From DATCHW01 sp036508135 (lineage in GTDB: Bacteria > Bacteroidota > Ignavibacteria > Tepidaquicellales > Tepidaquicellaceae): 64,000 nt of DNA. The notes beneath the pieces were generated by a model. It saw only the letters and a program-made list of their open reading frames with translations. It ran no database searches and was not told the DNA's origin. Within the stretch, counting starts at the first letter, position 1. Each line of letters begins with the position of its first letter. Below, in pieces: positions 47,620 to 57,940 of the stretch. Position numbers and translations under genes: made by a program. The stretch covers positions 1 to 64,000 of the forward strand of contig DATCHW010000071.1 in the NCBI GenBank assembly GCA_036508135.1, read 5' to 3'.

Positions 47620-50373
47620 TTGAATATTAAATCAATAAAAATACTACTTTTCATAATTCTGTTACTAAGTAATTATTCACAATTATTCAGCCAAATTTCA
47701 GATACAAATAAAACATATATCAATCTTGAGTTAAAACCGAAATATAATTTAGATACAAACGATTTTAATATTTTTCCTAAAAAATTCAATAATAAAAAAG
47801 TTGCTCTTGTATTGAGCGGAGGAGGTGCTAGAGGATTTACTCAGATAGGAGTTCTTGATGCATTAGAGAAAAATGATATTGATATCGACCTAATCGTTGG
47901 TACAAGTATTGGAAGTGTTATAGGAGGTTTATACGCCTCGGGTCTTAGAGTAGAAGATTTAAAAAGAACTGTTAGAGATATCGACTGGGTTAACAAATTA
48001 AGATTGACTGATAAATATCAAAGAGAAGCATTATTTCTGGAACAAAAGGAGAAACAAGACAAAAGTTTAATTTCTATTTCTCTTGATGGCTTTATTCCAT
48101 CAATTCCATCCTCTATATCGAGTGGTTATCAGATACTTGAATTTATAAATCTATTGTTCGTAAATACTTATTTAAAACCTAAAAATAATTTCAGGGACTT
48201 AAAAATTCCATTCATATCCGTTACAACTGATTTTGATAAAGGGCAAAGATTTGATATTAAAAGCGGAAATATCAGCGAAGCAGTAAAAGCATCCATTACG
48301 TTTCCTCTTTTATATTCTCCGACAATTATTAATGGAAGAAACCTCGTCGATGGCGGATTGACAGCTAATATACCTGTGGATGTAGCAAAAGAAAACAATG
48401 CAGATTTTGTAATAGCAGTTAATTCCACAAGTCCGTTGAAGCAGAGGGAAGAGCTTGATAATCCTTTAAATACTGCTGATCAGATAGTTTCAATTACAAT
48501 GGCAAAATTAAATGAACTGCAAATTGCTAAAGCGGATATTGTAATAAATCCGGATATTGGAAACTTTCTTGCAACTGATTTTTCGGGACTTGATTTTCTG
48601 ATAGACAAAGGTGAAAAGCAGACATTGCTTCTAATGGATTCGATCAAAACGAAAATTGAATCTCTTGAGAATTCTGCTTCAAAATATTCTAATAATTTTG
48701 TAATAAACCCAAAAGTAAATATTGAATCTGATTTTATTCTTGATTCGTTGAAAAACATAATTTTATCAGAGCAGAATGTACAATTCCTTAAATACAATGA
48801 AATCGAAAAGACCTTAAAATTACTTTACCGTACAGGCTATTATCTAAATACTTATGCTGAAGTCTTTCGTGATTTAAGCGGTGCTAAAGTATCATATATA
48901 CTTGTAAGTAATCCTGTATTTAAAGATATAAATATTCATTCGGATTTTCACTTTCTTGACACTTTAATTCAGAGGTTTAAAAAAGAACATCTCGGAAAAA
49001 TTATTAATACAAAATCGATGTTTTCATTGTATGAAAATATTTATTTTTTACTTCGGGAAAATCAGTTACCTATAGCAGAAATAAACAGGTTCTATCTTGA
49101 TTATACAACTGGAATAATAGATATCAGTATTACAGATGGTAGTATCAATAAAATTGTTCTCGAAGGAAACAAACGTACGAATAATTCCGTAATATTAAGG
49201 GAATTAAAATTTTCTGATAATAATATAATTAATTACAAAGATTTGGAAGAGAGTCTTAGAAATATTTATGGAACTAATTTATTTAAGCAAATAAGTATAG
49301 ATTTTGATTACAGGAATAATTCATTGAAACCGGATTTAAGAATTAACCTGGTTGAGAAAAGTTCGCAAATATTCCGAATATCCATGCGTGCTGATAATGA
49401 AAGAAAATTGCAATTATTTTTTGATCTTCGGGATGAAAACTTATTTGGGACGGGGAATGAGATTGGAATCAACACTAATGGAGGTTTAAGAAATAGAGAA
49501 TATTTGTTTGAAATGAAATCAAACAGATTTTTCAACACTTTTTATACATATAATTTTTCACTTTTTTATAATTCAAAAGATATTTTTTCGTATTTTCAGA
49601 GTATTGATTATAATAACTATGAATATTCAAGAATTAATTTAAATGAATACCGTGATATGAAATATGGTTTAAGCTTTAAAGTGGGAAAACAACTCGAGAG
49701 AATCGGAACCATTTTCGGACAAATATTTTATGAAAAAATAAAAACCGATAATATTTCTATCGGAAAGAATGTTGAAAGTGAATTCGATATTTTAAAGTTC
49801 AAATTTGGCGGAAGTATTGACACTCAAAATAAAATTCCATTCCCCACTAATGGCAATATCATTGGTTTTTATTATGAAACAGCTCAAGATAAATTATTCG
49901 GAAATCTCTCCTATTCAATTTTTGATTTTTCATTTGAACAGAATATTTCGATCAGTAAAAGTAGTGTTATAAAACCAAAATTCGTGTTTGGATTTGCTGA
50001 TAAAACCACTCCGCTCATTGAACAATTTTCACTTGGAGGAGAAAACTCTTTTTATGGTATGGTCGAGGAAGAACTTCGTGGAAGACAAATATTATTGTTG
50101 TCTATAGAATATAGATTCATGATTCCTTTTAAATTATTTTTTGAAACATATATTTCAGCAAGATATGATTTAGGTCAGATGTGGGAAAATGCTCAGGATG
50201 TAAGATTTAAAGATCTAAGACATGGTATTGGACTTTCATTAATGTTTGATACTCCTGTAGGTAAAGCTAGTTTTTCCGGAGGTAGAAGTTTAATCATCAG
50301 TAAAGGATTCGCTAATAATTCTTTTATTTGGGGTCCATATACTTTTTATTTCTCAATCGGATTTGATTTATAA
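47620..50373 (+). CDS. Patatin-like phospholipase with POTRA and outer-membrane beta-barrel
   Basis: A 917-residue outer-membrane protein. The signal peptide ends near residue 25. The patatin domain has the oxyanion loop G-G-G-A-R-G near 67-72, the Ser motif G-T-S-I-G near 93-97, and D-G-G near 245. A POTRA-like domain (about 490-580, I-V-L-E-G-N-K-R-T) leads into a ~300-residue beta-barrel (BamA-like). This architecture matches type Vd autotransporters such as PlpD or FplA; the catalytic part would be periplasmic or surface-exposed. The start is TTG at 47620, 1 base after the symporter stop. Confidence 0.9.
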   Translation: MNIKSIKILLFIILLLSNYSQLFSQISDTNKTYINLELKPKYNLDTNDFNIFPKKFNNKKVALVLSGGGARGFTQIGVLDALEKNDIDIDLIVGTSIGSVIGGLYASGLRVEDLKRTVRDIDWVNKLRLTDKYQREALFLEQKEKQDKSLISISLDGFIPSIPSSISSGYQILEFINLLFVNTYLKPKNNFRDLKIPFISVTTDFDKGQRFDIKSGNISEAVKASITFPLLYSPTIINGRNLVDGGLTANIPVDVAKENNADFVIAVNSTSPLKQREELDNPLNTADQIVSITMAKLNELQIAKADIVINPDIGNFLATDFSGLDFLIDKGEKQTLLLMDSIKTKIESLENSASKYSNNFVINPKVNIESDFILDSLKNIILSEQNVQFLKYNEIEKTLKLLYRTGYYLNTYAEVFRDLSGAKVSYILVSNPVFKDINIHSDFHFLDTLIQRFKKEHLGKIINTKSMFSLYENIYFLLRENQLPIAEINRFYLDYTTGIIDISITDGSINKIVLEGNKRTNNSVILRELKFSDNNIINYKDLEESLRNIYGTNLFKQISIDFDYRNNSLKPDLRINLVEKSSQIFRISMRADNERKLQLFFDLRDENLFGTGNEIGINTNGGLRNREYLFEMKSNRFFNTFYTYNFSLFYNSKDIFSYFQSIDYNNYEYSRINLNEYRDMKYGLSFKVGKQLERIGTIFGQIFYEKIKTDNISIGKNVESEFDILKFKFGGSIDTQNKIPFPTNGNIIGFYYETAQDKLFGNLSYSIFDFSFEQNISISKSSVIKPKFVFGFADKTTPLIEQFSLGGENSFYGMVEEELRGRQILLLSIEYRFMIPFKLFFETYISARYDLGQMWENAQDVRFKDLRHGIGLSLMFDTPVGKASFSGGRSLIISKGFANNSFIWGPYTFYFSIGFDL

Positions 50374-50412
50374 TTCTTTTAGAGCAAAATTAAATAATTT
50401 ATAAAACGGATT

Positions 50413-52923
50413 TTGAGATTTTTAAACAAATTTAGTGAAAGTACACTCAGAGGAATTATCGTACTGATAGCTTTATATTCTTTCCTGATTTCACTATATA
50501 TATCTGTTAATCTGATATTCATTAACAGAATGACAACAGATGATTGTCTGTGGGTCAATGAATATAACTCAAAAAAAGCTGAATCAGGTGTGTTTATTAC
50601 TAACATTTTGCAAGATGGTGTTGCCGAAAAAGCAGGATTAAAAAATGGTGATTTTTTGATAGCAATAAACGGTAAATCTTTTGCTAATGGTGTTGACGCT
50701 ATGACTTTTTTAAATAGTTATAAAAACGAATATATTATTTACACTATCATCCGAGATAATCAAAGAATCGATCTGGAAATTTACGTTTATAAATTTTTTA
50801 ATGTACTATTACTCATTTTCTCAATTCTCGGATTTGGATTTCTATTTGTCGCAGTTCTGGTGGGATATTCAAAACCTAAAGAATTAGCATCACAATTGTT
50901 CTTCTTTTTAGGATGTTCGGCTTCTTCAGGATTATTAGTTTATGCAGGGGCAATCGGTTCGCTGCAACCGGGGTTTTTTAGAATTAATACAATTATATAT
51001 GCTGTAGCATTTCATCCCCTGTTCGTACATTTTTTCCTTACTTATCCGATTAAATACAAATTCAAAAACAGAAAAAATATTTTAACAATTTCTTATGGAA
51101 TATTAATATTAACATCTACGATACCTTTTTTGCTGAATTTATTTTTTTCCCTTAAATTCAATGATGTAATTATTAGCAATACTCAAAACTATATTATAAC
51201 TTCTTATATTTTAATTGGGATCTTAATTTTTATATTTTCATTTAGAAAAATTGATGATGCGTCGGTAAAAAAATCATTAAAGATTATAATGAATGGTTTT
51301 TTAATAGGACTTATCGGGTTTATTTATTTTGGTATTTTCCAATTCATTATTAACAAACCTATTTTTCTGGTAAATCCAATTTATTTAGTTCCTGTCTTTC
51401 TTGTTCTGGCAATACCTTTTTCTTTTGGTTTTTCTATATTTAAGTACCGGATATTGGATACTGAATTTATTATCAAAAAAGGTCTGGTTTTCAGTATTGC
51501 TACAATTTTTATTGTCGGTCTTAACTTGTTATTTGTATTTTTTGTCAATCTTTTATTTGCTGATTATTTCTCAAATAAACAGGTTTTAGCGGTTATAATT
51601 ATCCTGATTGTAATTTTAACTTTCGATTTTTTTAATAAGCGTTCAAAAGAATTTGTTGACAAACTATTCTACCGGGAGAGATATAATTATAGAAAATCTT
51701 TGCTCGAATTCTCTAAAGAATTAACTTATTACACTGATATTAATGAAGGTTTAAGGAATATTTCTTCAAAAATTAAAAATTTGATGGGATTAAGTTATAT
51801 TGATTTATTTATCAAAGATACGGTATACTCAAAACTTATCAATTCGTTCAATTCCAGTTCGAACCGAAAATCTCAAAACCATGAAATAAGTGATGAACTG
51901 TTTAATAAAATACTGATATCATACAAAGAACCTTTGATTCTTAATTCTTATATTATTATTGAGAATAAATTCAGTGATAAAGAAAAGGAATTTATAAAAT
52001 TGTCAGGTATTGATTTAATATTACCGCTTCACATAAAAGATAAGACCGTCGGTTCTTTCAACTTAAGCAGAAAATTATCCGGAAAAGCATATTCTGATGA
52101 AGATATCGATCTTCTGAAAACAATTGCGTATCAATGCGGAATTGCTTTGGAAAATGCAAGACTCAGAACTGAAGAAATTGAAAAACAAAAAATCGATAAA
52201 GAACTTTTAATTGCAAGAAACATTCAGAATTCTCTTTTACCTGGAAAATACTTTAATATGCCGGGAATTGATATTGCCTGTTCATCTGTATCTGCTAAAT
52301 ATATTGGTGGGGATTTTTGTGATTATATTAAAATTAACGATAAAGAATTTCTTGTTGTAATCGCGGATGTAAGCGGCAAAGGGATTCCAGCTGCTTTATA
52401 TATGACAAAAGTTCAGACGATGATTCAGTTTGCAGCTAAGGTTTTCAAAAATCCAAAAGATATACTGATTGAAATAAACAAACAAATATATCCCCAAATA
52501 GAAAGAAATTCCTTTATAACAATGATAATTGCCAAATTCAATATCGAAAAGAAAAAGGTAATTATTGCACGAGCCGGTCATAATCCTGTGTTATACCATA
52601 ATGGGAAAGAAGTCATTACATTAAAGAACAAAGGTATAGGGCTTGGTCTCGAAACTAAAGGAATATTTGAATCCAACCTTGAGGAAATAGAATTAAGTTT
52701 ACATCCAAATGATTTATTTCTATTTTATTCTGATGGCTTAACAGAAGCTATGAATGAAAATCACGAAGAATTTGGGTTAACCAGTGTAATAAATATTTTG
52801 GATAAGTCAAAAGATTATTACTGCAGTTCAATTAAAGACAATATTAATTCAGCTGTGGATGAATTCCGCGGAGATTTTGAACAAAATGATGACATAACAT
52901 TCGTATTAGTTAAAATAAAATAA
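50413..52923 (+). CDS. Membrane-anchored PDZ-GAF-SpoIIE (PP2C) phosphatase
   Basis: An 836-residue signalling protein. It begins with a TM helix and a PDZ domain (about 55-120, A-G-L-K-N-G-D). About eight further TM helices run from roughly 130 to 410. A GAF domain (430-585) follows, with the coiled-coil start of RsbU-type proteins (A-R-N-I-Q-N-S-L-L-P). The PP2C core has G-G-D-F-C-D-Y near 631, D-V-S-G-K-G near 651 and S-D-G-L-T-E-A near 775. Partner anti-sigma antagonists are absent from the window. TTG start at 50413. Confidence 0.9.
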   Translation: MRFLNKFSESTLRGIIVLIALYSFLISLYISVNLIFINRMTTDDCLWVNEYNSKKAESGVFITNILQDGVAEKAGLKNGDFLIAINGKSFANGVDAMTFLNSYKNEYIIYTIIRDNQRIDLEIYVYKFFNVLLLIFSILGFGFLFVAVLVGYSKPKELASQLFFFLGCSASSGLLVYAGAIGSLQPGFFRINTIIYAVAFHPLFVHFFLTYPIKYKFKNRKNILTISYGILILTSTIPFLLNLFFSLKFNDVIISNTQNYIITSYILIGILIFIFSFRKIDDASVKKSLKIIMNGFLIGLIGFIYFGIFQFIINKPIFLVNPIYLVPVFLVLAIPFSFGFSIFKYRILDTEFIIKKGLVFSIATIFIVGLNLLFVFFVNLLFADYFSNKQVLAVIIILIVILTFDFFNKRSKEFVDKLFYRERYNYRKSLLEFSKELTYYTDINEGLRNISSKIKNLMGLSYIDLFIKDTVYSKLINSFNSSSNRKSQNHEISDELFNKILISYKEPLILNSYIIIENKFSDKEKEFIKLSGIDLILPLHIKDKTVGSFNLSRKLSGKAYSDEDIDLLKTIAYQCGIALENARLRTEEIEKQKIDKELLIARNIQNSLLPGKYFNMPGIDIACSSVSAKYIGGDFCDYIKINDKEFLVVIADVSGKGIPAALYMTKVQTMIQFAAKVFKNPKDILIEINKQIYPQIERNSFITMIIAKFNIEKKKVIIARAGHNPVLYHNGKEVITLKNKGIGLGLETKGIFESNLEEIELSLHPNDLFLFYSDGLTEAMNENHEEFGLTSVINILDKSKDYYCSSIKDNINSAVDEFRGDFEQNDDITFVLVKIK

Positions 52924-52928
52924 ATATT

Positions 52929-54221
52929 ATGATAGACAGATATTCAAGAAAGGAAATGTCCGGGATCTGGTCTGACCAGAACAGATTCCGTATATGGCTT
53001 GAAATAGAAATACTTGCTTGCGAAGCTCAAAATATATTAGGGTTTATACCGGCAAAATCTTTAAAAGTCATTAAAGCTAGATCAAAATTTAATTTAAAAA
53101 GAGTTTTAAAAATTGAAAATGCTGTTAAACATGATTTAATTGCTTTTCTTACAAATGTTTCGGAATATGTTGGGATTGATTCACGATTCATTCATTTAGG
53201 AATGACAAGTTCCGACGTTTTGGACACTGCATTATCATTACAGATGAAGCAAGCAGGATTAATAATTTTGGGTTCACTGGAAAAATTGAAACAGGTTCTT
53301 CGTAGAAAAGCAAACGAATACAAAAATCTTAATATGATAGGAAGAACCCACGGCGTACATGCAGAACCAATCACTTTAGGTTTAAAATTTGCTCTTTGGT
53401 ATGATGAAACTACAAGGAATATTGAAAGGATGAAAAAGTCAATCAATGTTATATCAGTCGGGCAGATTTCAGGGGCAGTAGGTACTTATGAGCATATCTC
53501 TCCTAAAGTAGAAGAATATGTTTGCAGGAAACTCGGATTAAAAGCTGTAAAAATTTCCACTCAAATTCTTCAAAGAGATAGACATGCCGAATACCTGACA
53601 ACCTTGGCAATTATTGCTTCTTGTATAGAAAAATACACTACAGAAATTCGTCTGCTTCAGAAAACTGAAACTCTTGAGCTTGAGGAGTTTTTTTCAAAAG
53701 GGCAAAAAGGTTCGTCGGCTATGCCTCATAAGAAAAATCCTATCACTTGTGAAAGACTATCTGGACTTGCAAGAGTTCTGAGGGGAAATGCAATTGCTGC
53801 AATGGAGAATATAACTTTATGGCACGAAAGGGATATTAGCCATTCTTCGGTTGAAAGAATTATAATCCCTGATTCAACGGTTTTGTTAGACTATATTCTT
53901 GTTAAATTCATAGATCTTGTACATAATTTAGTCGTTAACGAAAAAAACATAAAGAATAACCTTGAATATACAAAAGGTTTGATTTTCTCTCAGACTGTTT
54001 TACTGAAACTAATCGAAAAAAAGATGAAAAGAGAAGATGCTTATAAAATAGTACAAAAAACTGCTATGAAATGCTGGAATTCGAAAAATAAATTTTTTGA
54101 TTTATTGATTGAGGATAAAGAAGTAAGGAAATATTTAAATGAATCGGATCTGAAAACAATTTTCGATTACTCTAAATCACAAAAAAATGTAAATTACATT
54201 TTTAAGAGATTAAAGATTTAG
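52929..54221 (+). CDS. purB: Adenylosuccinate lyase
   Basis: PurB acts twice in purine synthesis, splitting SAICAR and adenylosuccinate to release fumarate. The 430-residue protein has the family signatures H-L-G-M-T-S-S-D-V-L-D near 87-97, G-R-T-H-G-V-H-A-E near 139-147 and the flexible loop G-S-S-A-M-P-H-K-K-N-P near 259-269, with the catalytic serine in S-S-A. The start is ATG at 52929, 5 bases after the phosphatase gene. It is convergent with lexA, 8 bases apart. Confidence 0.96.
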   Translation: MIDRYSRKEMSGIWSDQNRFRIWLEIEILACEAQNILGFIPAKSLKVIKARSKFNLKRVLKIENAVKHDLIAFLTNVSEYVGIDSRFIHLGMTSSDVLDTALSLQMKQAGLIILGSLEKLKQVLRRKANEYKNLNMIGRTHGVHAEPITLGLKFALWYDETTRNIERMKKSINVISVGQISGAVGTYEHISPKVEEYVCRKLGLKAVKISTQILQRDRHAEYLTTLAIIASCIEKYTTEIRLLQKTETLELEEFFSKGQKGSSAMPHKKNPITCERLSGLARVLRGNAIAAMENITLWHERDISHSSVERIIIPDSTVLLDYILVKFIDLVHNLVVNEKNIKNNLEYTKGLIFSQTVLLKLIEKKMKREDAYKIVQKTAMKCWNSKNKFFDLLIEDKEVRKYLNESDLKTIFDYSKSQKNVNYIFKRLKI

Positions 54222-54229
54222 TGGAATTA

Positions 54230-54856
54230 TCACATCAATTGATATTGTCTTCTTAGTTCTATAACTTTTCCGATGATTGTAAACGGTTTATTAACAATTG
54301 ATTTATATCTTGAATTTGATGCTTCAAGATAAGCTTTTATTTTAGAATTTCTTAAGGTTTTTACCGTTGCTTCATCATCAAGTAACGCAATAATTATATC
54401 TCCGTCATTCGCCGAATCTTGCTTTTTTACAACAACAATATCCCCATCATAAATACCTGAATCTCTCATACTATCTCCCTTAACCTTTAGTGCGAAATGA
54501 ATGTGATGTCCCCTTTTATTTTTTTCCATCGAAATGTAACCCTGAATATTATCATTTGCAAATATTGGTTCACCGGCGGCAACATTTCCATACAATGGAA
54601 TTATTTCATAATCCTTATTGGATTTAAAAATATTCGTACCATCACTTTTTTTAACTAGTTTAAATCCTCTGGCGAGATCTTTTTTCTTTTCAAGGTATCC
54701 TTTTTTAACTAATGCAACAATATAATCCTGAACAGTGCCGATGGAATAATCATATTTTACACAAATATCTTTGAATGTAGGAGGATAAGAATTATTTTTG
54801 GTGTATTTTTCGATAAACTCGAAAACTCTTTTTTGTTTTTTTGTTAATTTTTCCAT
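54230..54856 (-). CDS. lexA: LexA repressor
   Basis: LexA represses SOS genes until RecA filaments trigger self-cleavage. The 208-residue protein has an N-terminal winged helix with Y-P-P-T-F-K-D-I (24-31). The cleavage site A-G is at 94-95 in V-A-A-G-E-P, and the catalytic dyad is Ser129 (K-G-D-S-M) and Lys166 (A-T-V-K). Everything needed for autocleavage is present. No recA or polymerase gene is adjacent. I cannot read a LexA box with confidence in the 53-base gap to the upstream flippase gene. Confidence 0.95.
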   Translation of the reverse strand: MEKLTKKQKRVFEFIEKYTKNNSYPPTFKDICVKYDYSIGTVQDYIVALVKKGYLEKKKDLARGFKLVKKSDGTNIFKSNKDYEIIPLYGNVAAGEPIFANDNIQGYISMEKNKRGHHIHFALKVKGDSMRDSGIYDGDIVVVKKQDSANDGDIIIALLDDEATVKTLRNSKIKAYLEASNSRYKSIVNKPFTIIGKVIELRRQYQLM

Positions 54857-54909
54857 ATTTTAATATGGTATATATTTATTTGAATAGCAAGTCGATTAAT
54901 ACAAATTTT

Positions 54910-56358
54910 TCACCTCTTTAATATTTTTCTTACTGTTTTCAAATCTAATATATTGAACGCAAATATGAGAATAATAAAAAAGACTACAAGTAGTATTTTT
55001 ATTAAAATATTCACAAATACAAATTTAAAGAACAGAAGAAATACCGTATAAGCAGCGACAGCAGTAAATAATATTATTAATATTTTCTTTACTTCATAAT
55101 TGATTTTATAATATTTCTGAGAATAATAATAAATTCCTGCCATCATTACAAAATAACTGATTAAAGTAGCAATTGCGGCTCCCATCAAATCAAAAGAAGG
55201 TATTAGCAGAAAATTACAGATAATATTAATAAAAGCTGCAACCCCTGTTATCAGTGGAAGGTATTTTGTTTTTTTCTCAATATAAATTCCGGCCATAAGG
55301 TTTATGTATATACCATAAAGTAGGTAAGCAAATAAAATTACCGGAACTATTTCAAGTCCACCCCAATATTTCGATCCAATCAAATTACCCCGAAATGGTA
55401 ACTTCAGTCTAGCAATATCATCTATAAAAAGTGATAACATAATGAATAAAAAGGAACCAATAAGCACAAATAGTGTCATTACTTTAGAGAATATCTGTTT
55501 TGCATCAACTTCTTTTGCGTTTTGCAGGAAAAAAGGTCTCCATGCAAATTCGAACATTGATACGAAAAGCATCATAAATATTCCCAAGCGGTAATTCGCC
55601 TGGAATACTCCAACAGCATATTCTCCTTTAAGGGCATTTAATATTGGTCTGTTAATTACTTGGACAATATTAGAGCTGATTCCGGCCGGTATATATGGAA
55701 GTGAAAATCGAAGAAGTTCATTTAATAGTTTTTTATTGAATTTGAAAGAAATATTTTTAAAAACAACCGGTGATAGCAATATAAACGTAATAGCCGACGC
55801 AATTAAATTACTTATGAAAACTGATTTTATACCTAATTTAAAAACAAGTATAAATATCACATTGCATAACACATTAATGGTGATGTTTACAATTCTAATA
55901 AATGCAAATTTACCCGGTTTATGGTTTAATCTTAAAAAGGCAAAAGGAACAGTAACTATTGCATCAAAAAATAAAATCAGTGATGTATATTGCAAGAGAT
56001 CATTATACTTTTCATCTATCTGAAATAAATATGTAAGATCTTTTGAAAAAATAAATAAAATACCGGAAAGGATAAAAGAATTTATTACTATTCCCCAAAA
56101 AGGATGTGAAAAATTATCTTTATTATCTCCTACCTCTAAAGTCGAAGCAAATTTAAAGTAACCTGACTCAAGACCAATCGTAAAAAATACATTTAGCATC
56201 GCAATATAAGCATAAACATTCGCAACAACACCAAATTCATTAGGGAGAAAAAGGTTCGTATATAATGGTACTAAAAAGAAATTCAGGAACCTCCCAATTA
56301 TCGTACTTGTTCCATAGATTAAAGTATCTTTAGAAAGGCTTTTTAATTTTTCAATCAT
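54910..56358 (-). CDS. Polysaccharide/oligosaccharide flippase (Wzx-like)
   Basis: A 482-residue membrane protein with 12-14 helices, of the polysaccharide transporter (Wzx/MOP) superfamily. It probably flips undecaprenyl-linked glycans across the inner membrane. The N-terminus T-L-I-Y-G-T-S-T-I-I-G-R-F-L-N-F and the F-G-V-V-A-N stretch near 42 are typical of this family, and polar residues are sparse inside helices. No glycosyltransferase cluster surrounds it. The lipid-linked substrate is unknown. Confidence 0.85.
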   Translation of the reverse strand: MIEKLKSLSKDTLIYGTSTIIGRFLNFFLVPLYTNLFLPNEFGVVANVYAYIAMLNVFFTIGLESGYFKFASTLEVGDNKDNFSHPFWGIVINSFILSGILFIFSKDLTYLFQIDEKYNDLLQYTSLILFFDAIVTVPFAFLRLNHKPGKFAFIRIVNITINVLCNVIFILVFKLGIKSVFISNLIASAITFILLSPVVFKNISFKFNKKLLNELLRFSLPYIPAGISSNIVQVINRPILNALKGEYAVGVFQANYRLGIFMMLFVSMFEFAWRPFFLQNAKEVDAKQIFSKVMTLFVLIGSFLFIMLSLFIDDIARLKLPFRGNLIGSKYWGGLEIVPVILFAYLLYGIYINLMAGIYIEKKTKYLPLITGVAAFINIICNFLLIPSFDLMGAAIATLISYFVMMAGIYYYSQKYYKINYEVKKILIILFTAVAAYTVFLLFFKFVFVNILIKILLVVFFIILIFAFNILDLKTVRKILKR

Positions 56359-56413
56359 CTATAAACATTATCAATGATGCAATCTAATAAGATAATAATT
56401 GAATTTAAATAAA

Positions 56414-56443
56414 TAAAAAAAATGCCATCATAATTGATGGCAT
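56414..56443 (-). terminator. Rho-independent terminator after the lipoprotein gene
   Basis: Read on the minus strand, a perfect 9-bp stem ATGCCATCA/TGATGGCAT with a 4-base loop is followed by at least seven T. It lies 28 bases past the stop of the lipoprotein gene at 56472 and before the flippase gene. Confidence 0.85.
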
Positions 56444-56471
56444 ATATAATTCTGAGTAATTTGGAATTAAA

Positions 56472-57011
56472 CTATTTACTATCTGTCACAACAACCTCAC
56501 CGGTAGCGATTGGTGTAGATTTATCTTTTCTTAACATAGTAACTTTATAGAGCCCGGCCCTTGAAAATCCAAGATCTTTATGTTTAAAGTAAAAATAATC
56601 TCCGACAGGAACTGTAAAGGGTATAGTCTTAACAGTTGTTTTTGTCCCATCATCATTCAACTTTTCTAATTTGAGATATACACTTTCATCATAGATTGTC
56701 TCTGTCGTTTTGACCATAACTGTCAATCTTCCGGTTGTAAACGTTGTTGATACATTGACTTCTTCTCCCTGCAGATAATCTTCGCAAAAATAAAGTTTGT
56801 TTTCGGTTGTCTTGGTTGTTGTAGATGAAGTACCGGATTCTTTACGGTCTTCATCTTTTGTGGTTTCCTTCGTTGGTTCTTTTTTTGTTTCTTCTTTAGT
56901 TGTCTTATCTTTTTCTGATGTTAGCTCTTTCAACTTACTGCAAGAAAGCAAAACAGCACACATCAAGAATAGTGCAATCAAAAAATTTATCTGTATTTTT
57001 CTTTCTTTCAT
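56472..57011 (-). CDS. Hypothetical lipoprotein with acidic/Lys/Thr-rich linker
   Basis: A 179-residue exported protein with signal peptide and lipobox L-L-S-C (Cys24). A ~45-residue low-complexity linker of E, K, D and T follows, then a compact ~110-residue beta-rich domain with no motif I recognise (starting near Y-F-C-E-D). It has its own terminator and stands alone between nadC and the flippase gene. An envelope or surface role is likely from the lipobox; nothing more specific can be supported. Confidence 0.75.
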   Translation of the reverse strand: MKERKIQINFLIALFLMCAVLLSCSKLKELTSEKDKTTKEETKKEPTKETTKDEDRKESGTSSTTTKTTENKLYFCEDYLQGEEVNVSTTFTTGRLTVMVKTTETIYDESVYLKLEKLNDDGTKTTVKTIPFTVPVGDYFYFKHKDLGFSRAGLYKVTMLRKDKSTPIATGEVVVTDSK

Positions 57012-57069
57012 AGTAATTTATTTTTTAAATTTAAAAATTTTTGTAAGTTATATTATGTTTTTCTATTAT

Positions 57070-57939
57070 TCAAGTATTAAAATCAAGCGAAATATCTGTT
57101 GATCTATATGAATGAGTCAGGCTACCTGATGAGATATAATCAATTCCTCTGATTTTTTCAAAATCCGAAATATTAGATGTGTTTATACCACCTGAAAGTT
57201 CTATTCTAAATTTCTGTTCATTTAATTCCACAGCTTTTTTAATTTTTTTAAAATCAAAATTATCAAGCATCACTATATCAATTATTCCTTTACCATATTC
57301 TTGAATAATCTGAAAATCCTTAATGCTTTTTACTTCAATTTCAATTTGGAGATTTAGTTTGTTTTTGATTTTCTTTAATACATTCAGGGTATTCAAAATT
57401 CCATTGTTCGCATTAATATGGTTATCTTTGATAAGGATCATATCATAAAGACCAAATCTGTGATTGACCCCTCCTCCAATTTTTACCGCTAATTTTTCAA
57501 ATATTCTAAAATTTGGAGTCGTTTTCCTTGTATCAAGGATCTTTATAGTATCATTATTTAATTTATTTTTTAAATCATAAACTGAATTTGCAATACCACT
57601 CATTCTTTGAATAATATTCAGCGATAATCTTTCACCTGCTAATAAATTTCTCGTATTTCCTTTCATTATTGCCAATATCTTACCCTTTTTATATCTAATT
57701 CCATCTTCGGATTTTAATATGACCTTTACTTTCGGATCAATAAGATTAAATACATATTTATAAACCTTCAAACCGGCAATCACCGAATTTTCTTTCAATT
57801 TCAATTTTGCTTTTGATTCTTGTTTCGCGGGAATAAGCTTTTCCGATGTTACATCACCAGAGCCAATATCTTCTTTGAAAGCTTGCAGAATTAATTTCTT
57901 TGCATATTTCCAACCAAAGCCATAATAATAATCTTTCAT
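57070..57939 (-). CDS. nadC: Nicotinate-nucleotide pyrophosphorylase (quinolinate phosphoribosyltransferase)
   Basis: NadC converts quinolinate and PRPP to nicotinate mononucleotide in de novo NAD synthesis. The 289-residue length is standard. The N-terminal domain has E-D-I-G-S-G-D-V-T; then L-S-L-N-I-I-Q-R-M-S-G-I-A near 105-117 and D-T-R-K-T-T-P near 136-142. K-I-G-G-G-V-N-H-R near 153-161 and E-L-S-G-G-I-N near 249 complete the set. nadA and nadB are not in the window. The gene is 1 base downstream of the thioesterase gene. Confidence 0.95.
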   Translation of the reverse strand: MKDYYYGFGWKYAKKLILQAFKEDIGSGDVTSEKLIPAKQESKAKLKLKENSVIAGLKVYKYVFNLIDPKVKVILKSEDGIRYKKGKILAIMKGNTRNLLAGERLSLNIIQRMSGIANSVYDLKNKLNNDTIKILDTRKTTPNFRIFEKLAVKIGGGVNHRFGLYDMILIKDNHINANNGILNTLNVLKKIKNKLNLQIEIEVKSIKDFQIIQEYGKGIIDIVMLDNFDFKKIKKAVELNEQKFRIELSGGINTSNISDFEKIRGIDYISSGSLTHSYRSTDISLDFNT

Positions 57940-57940
57940 A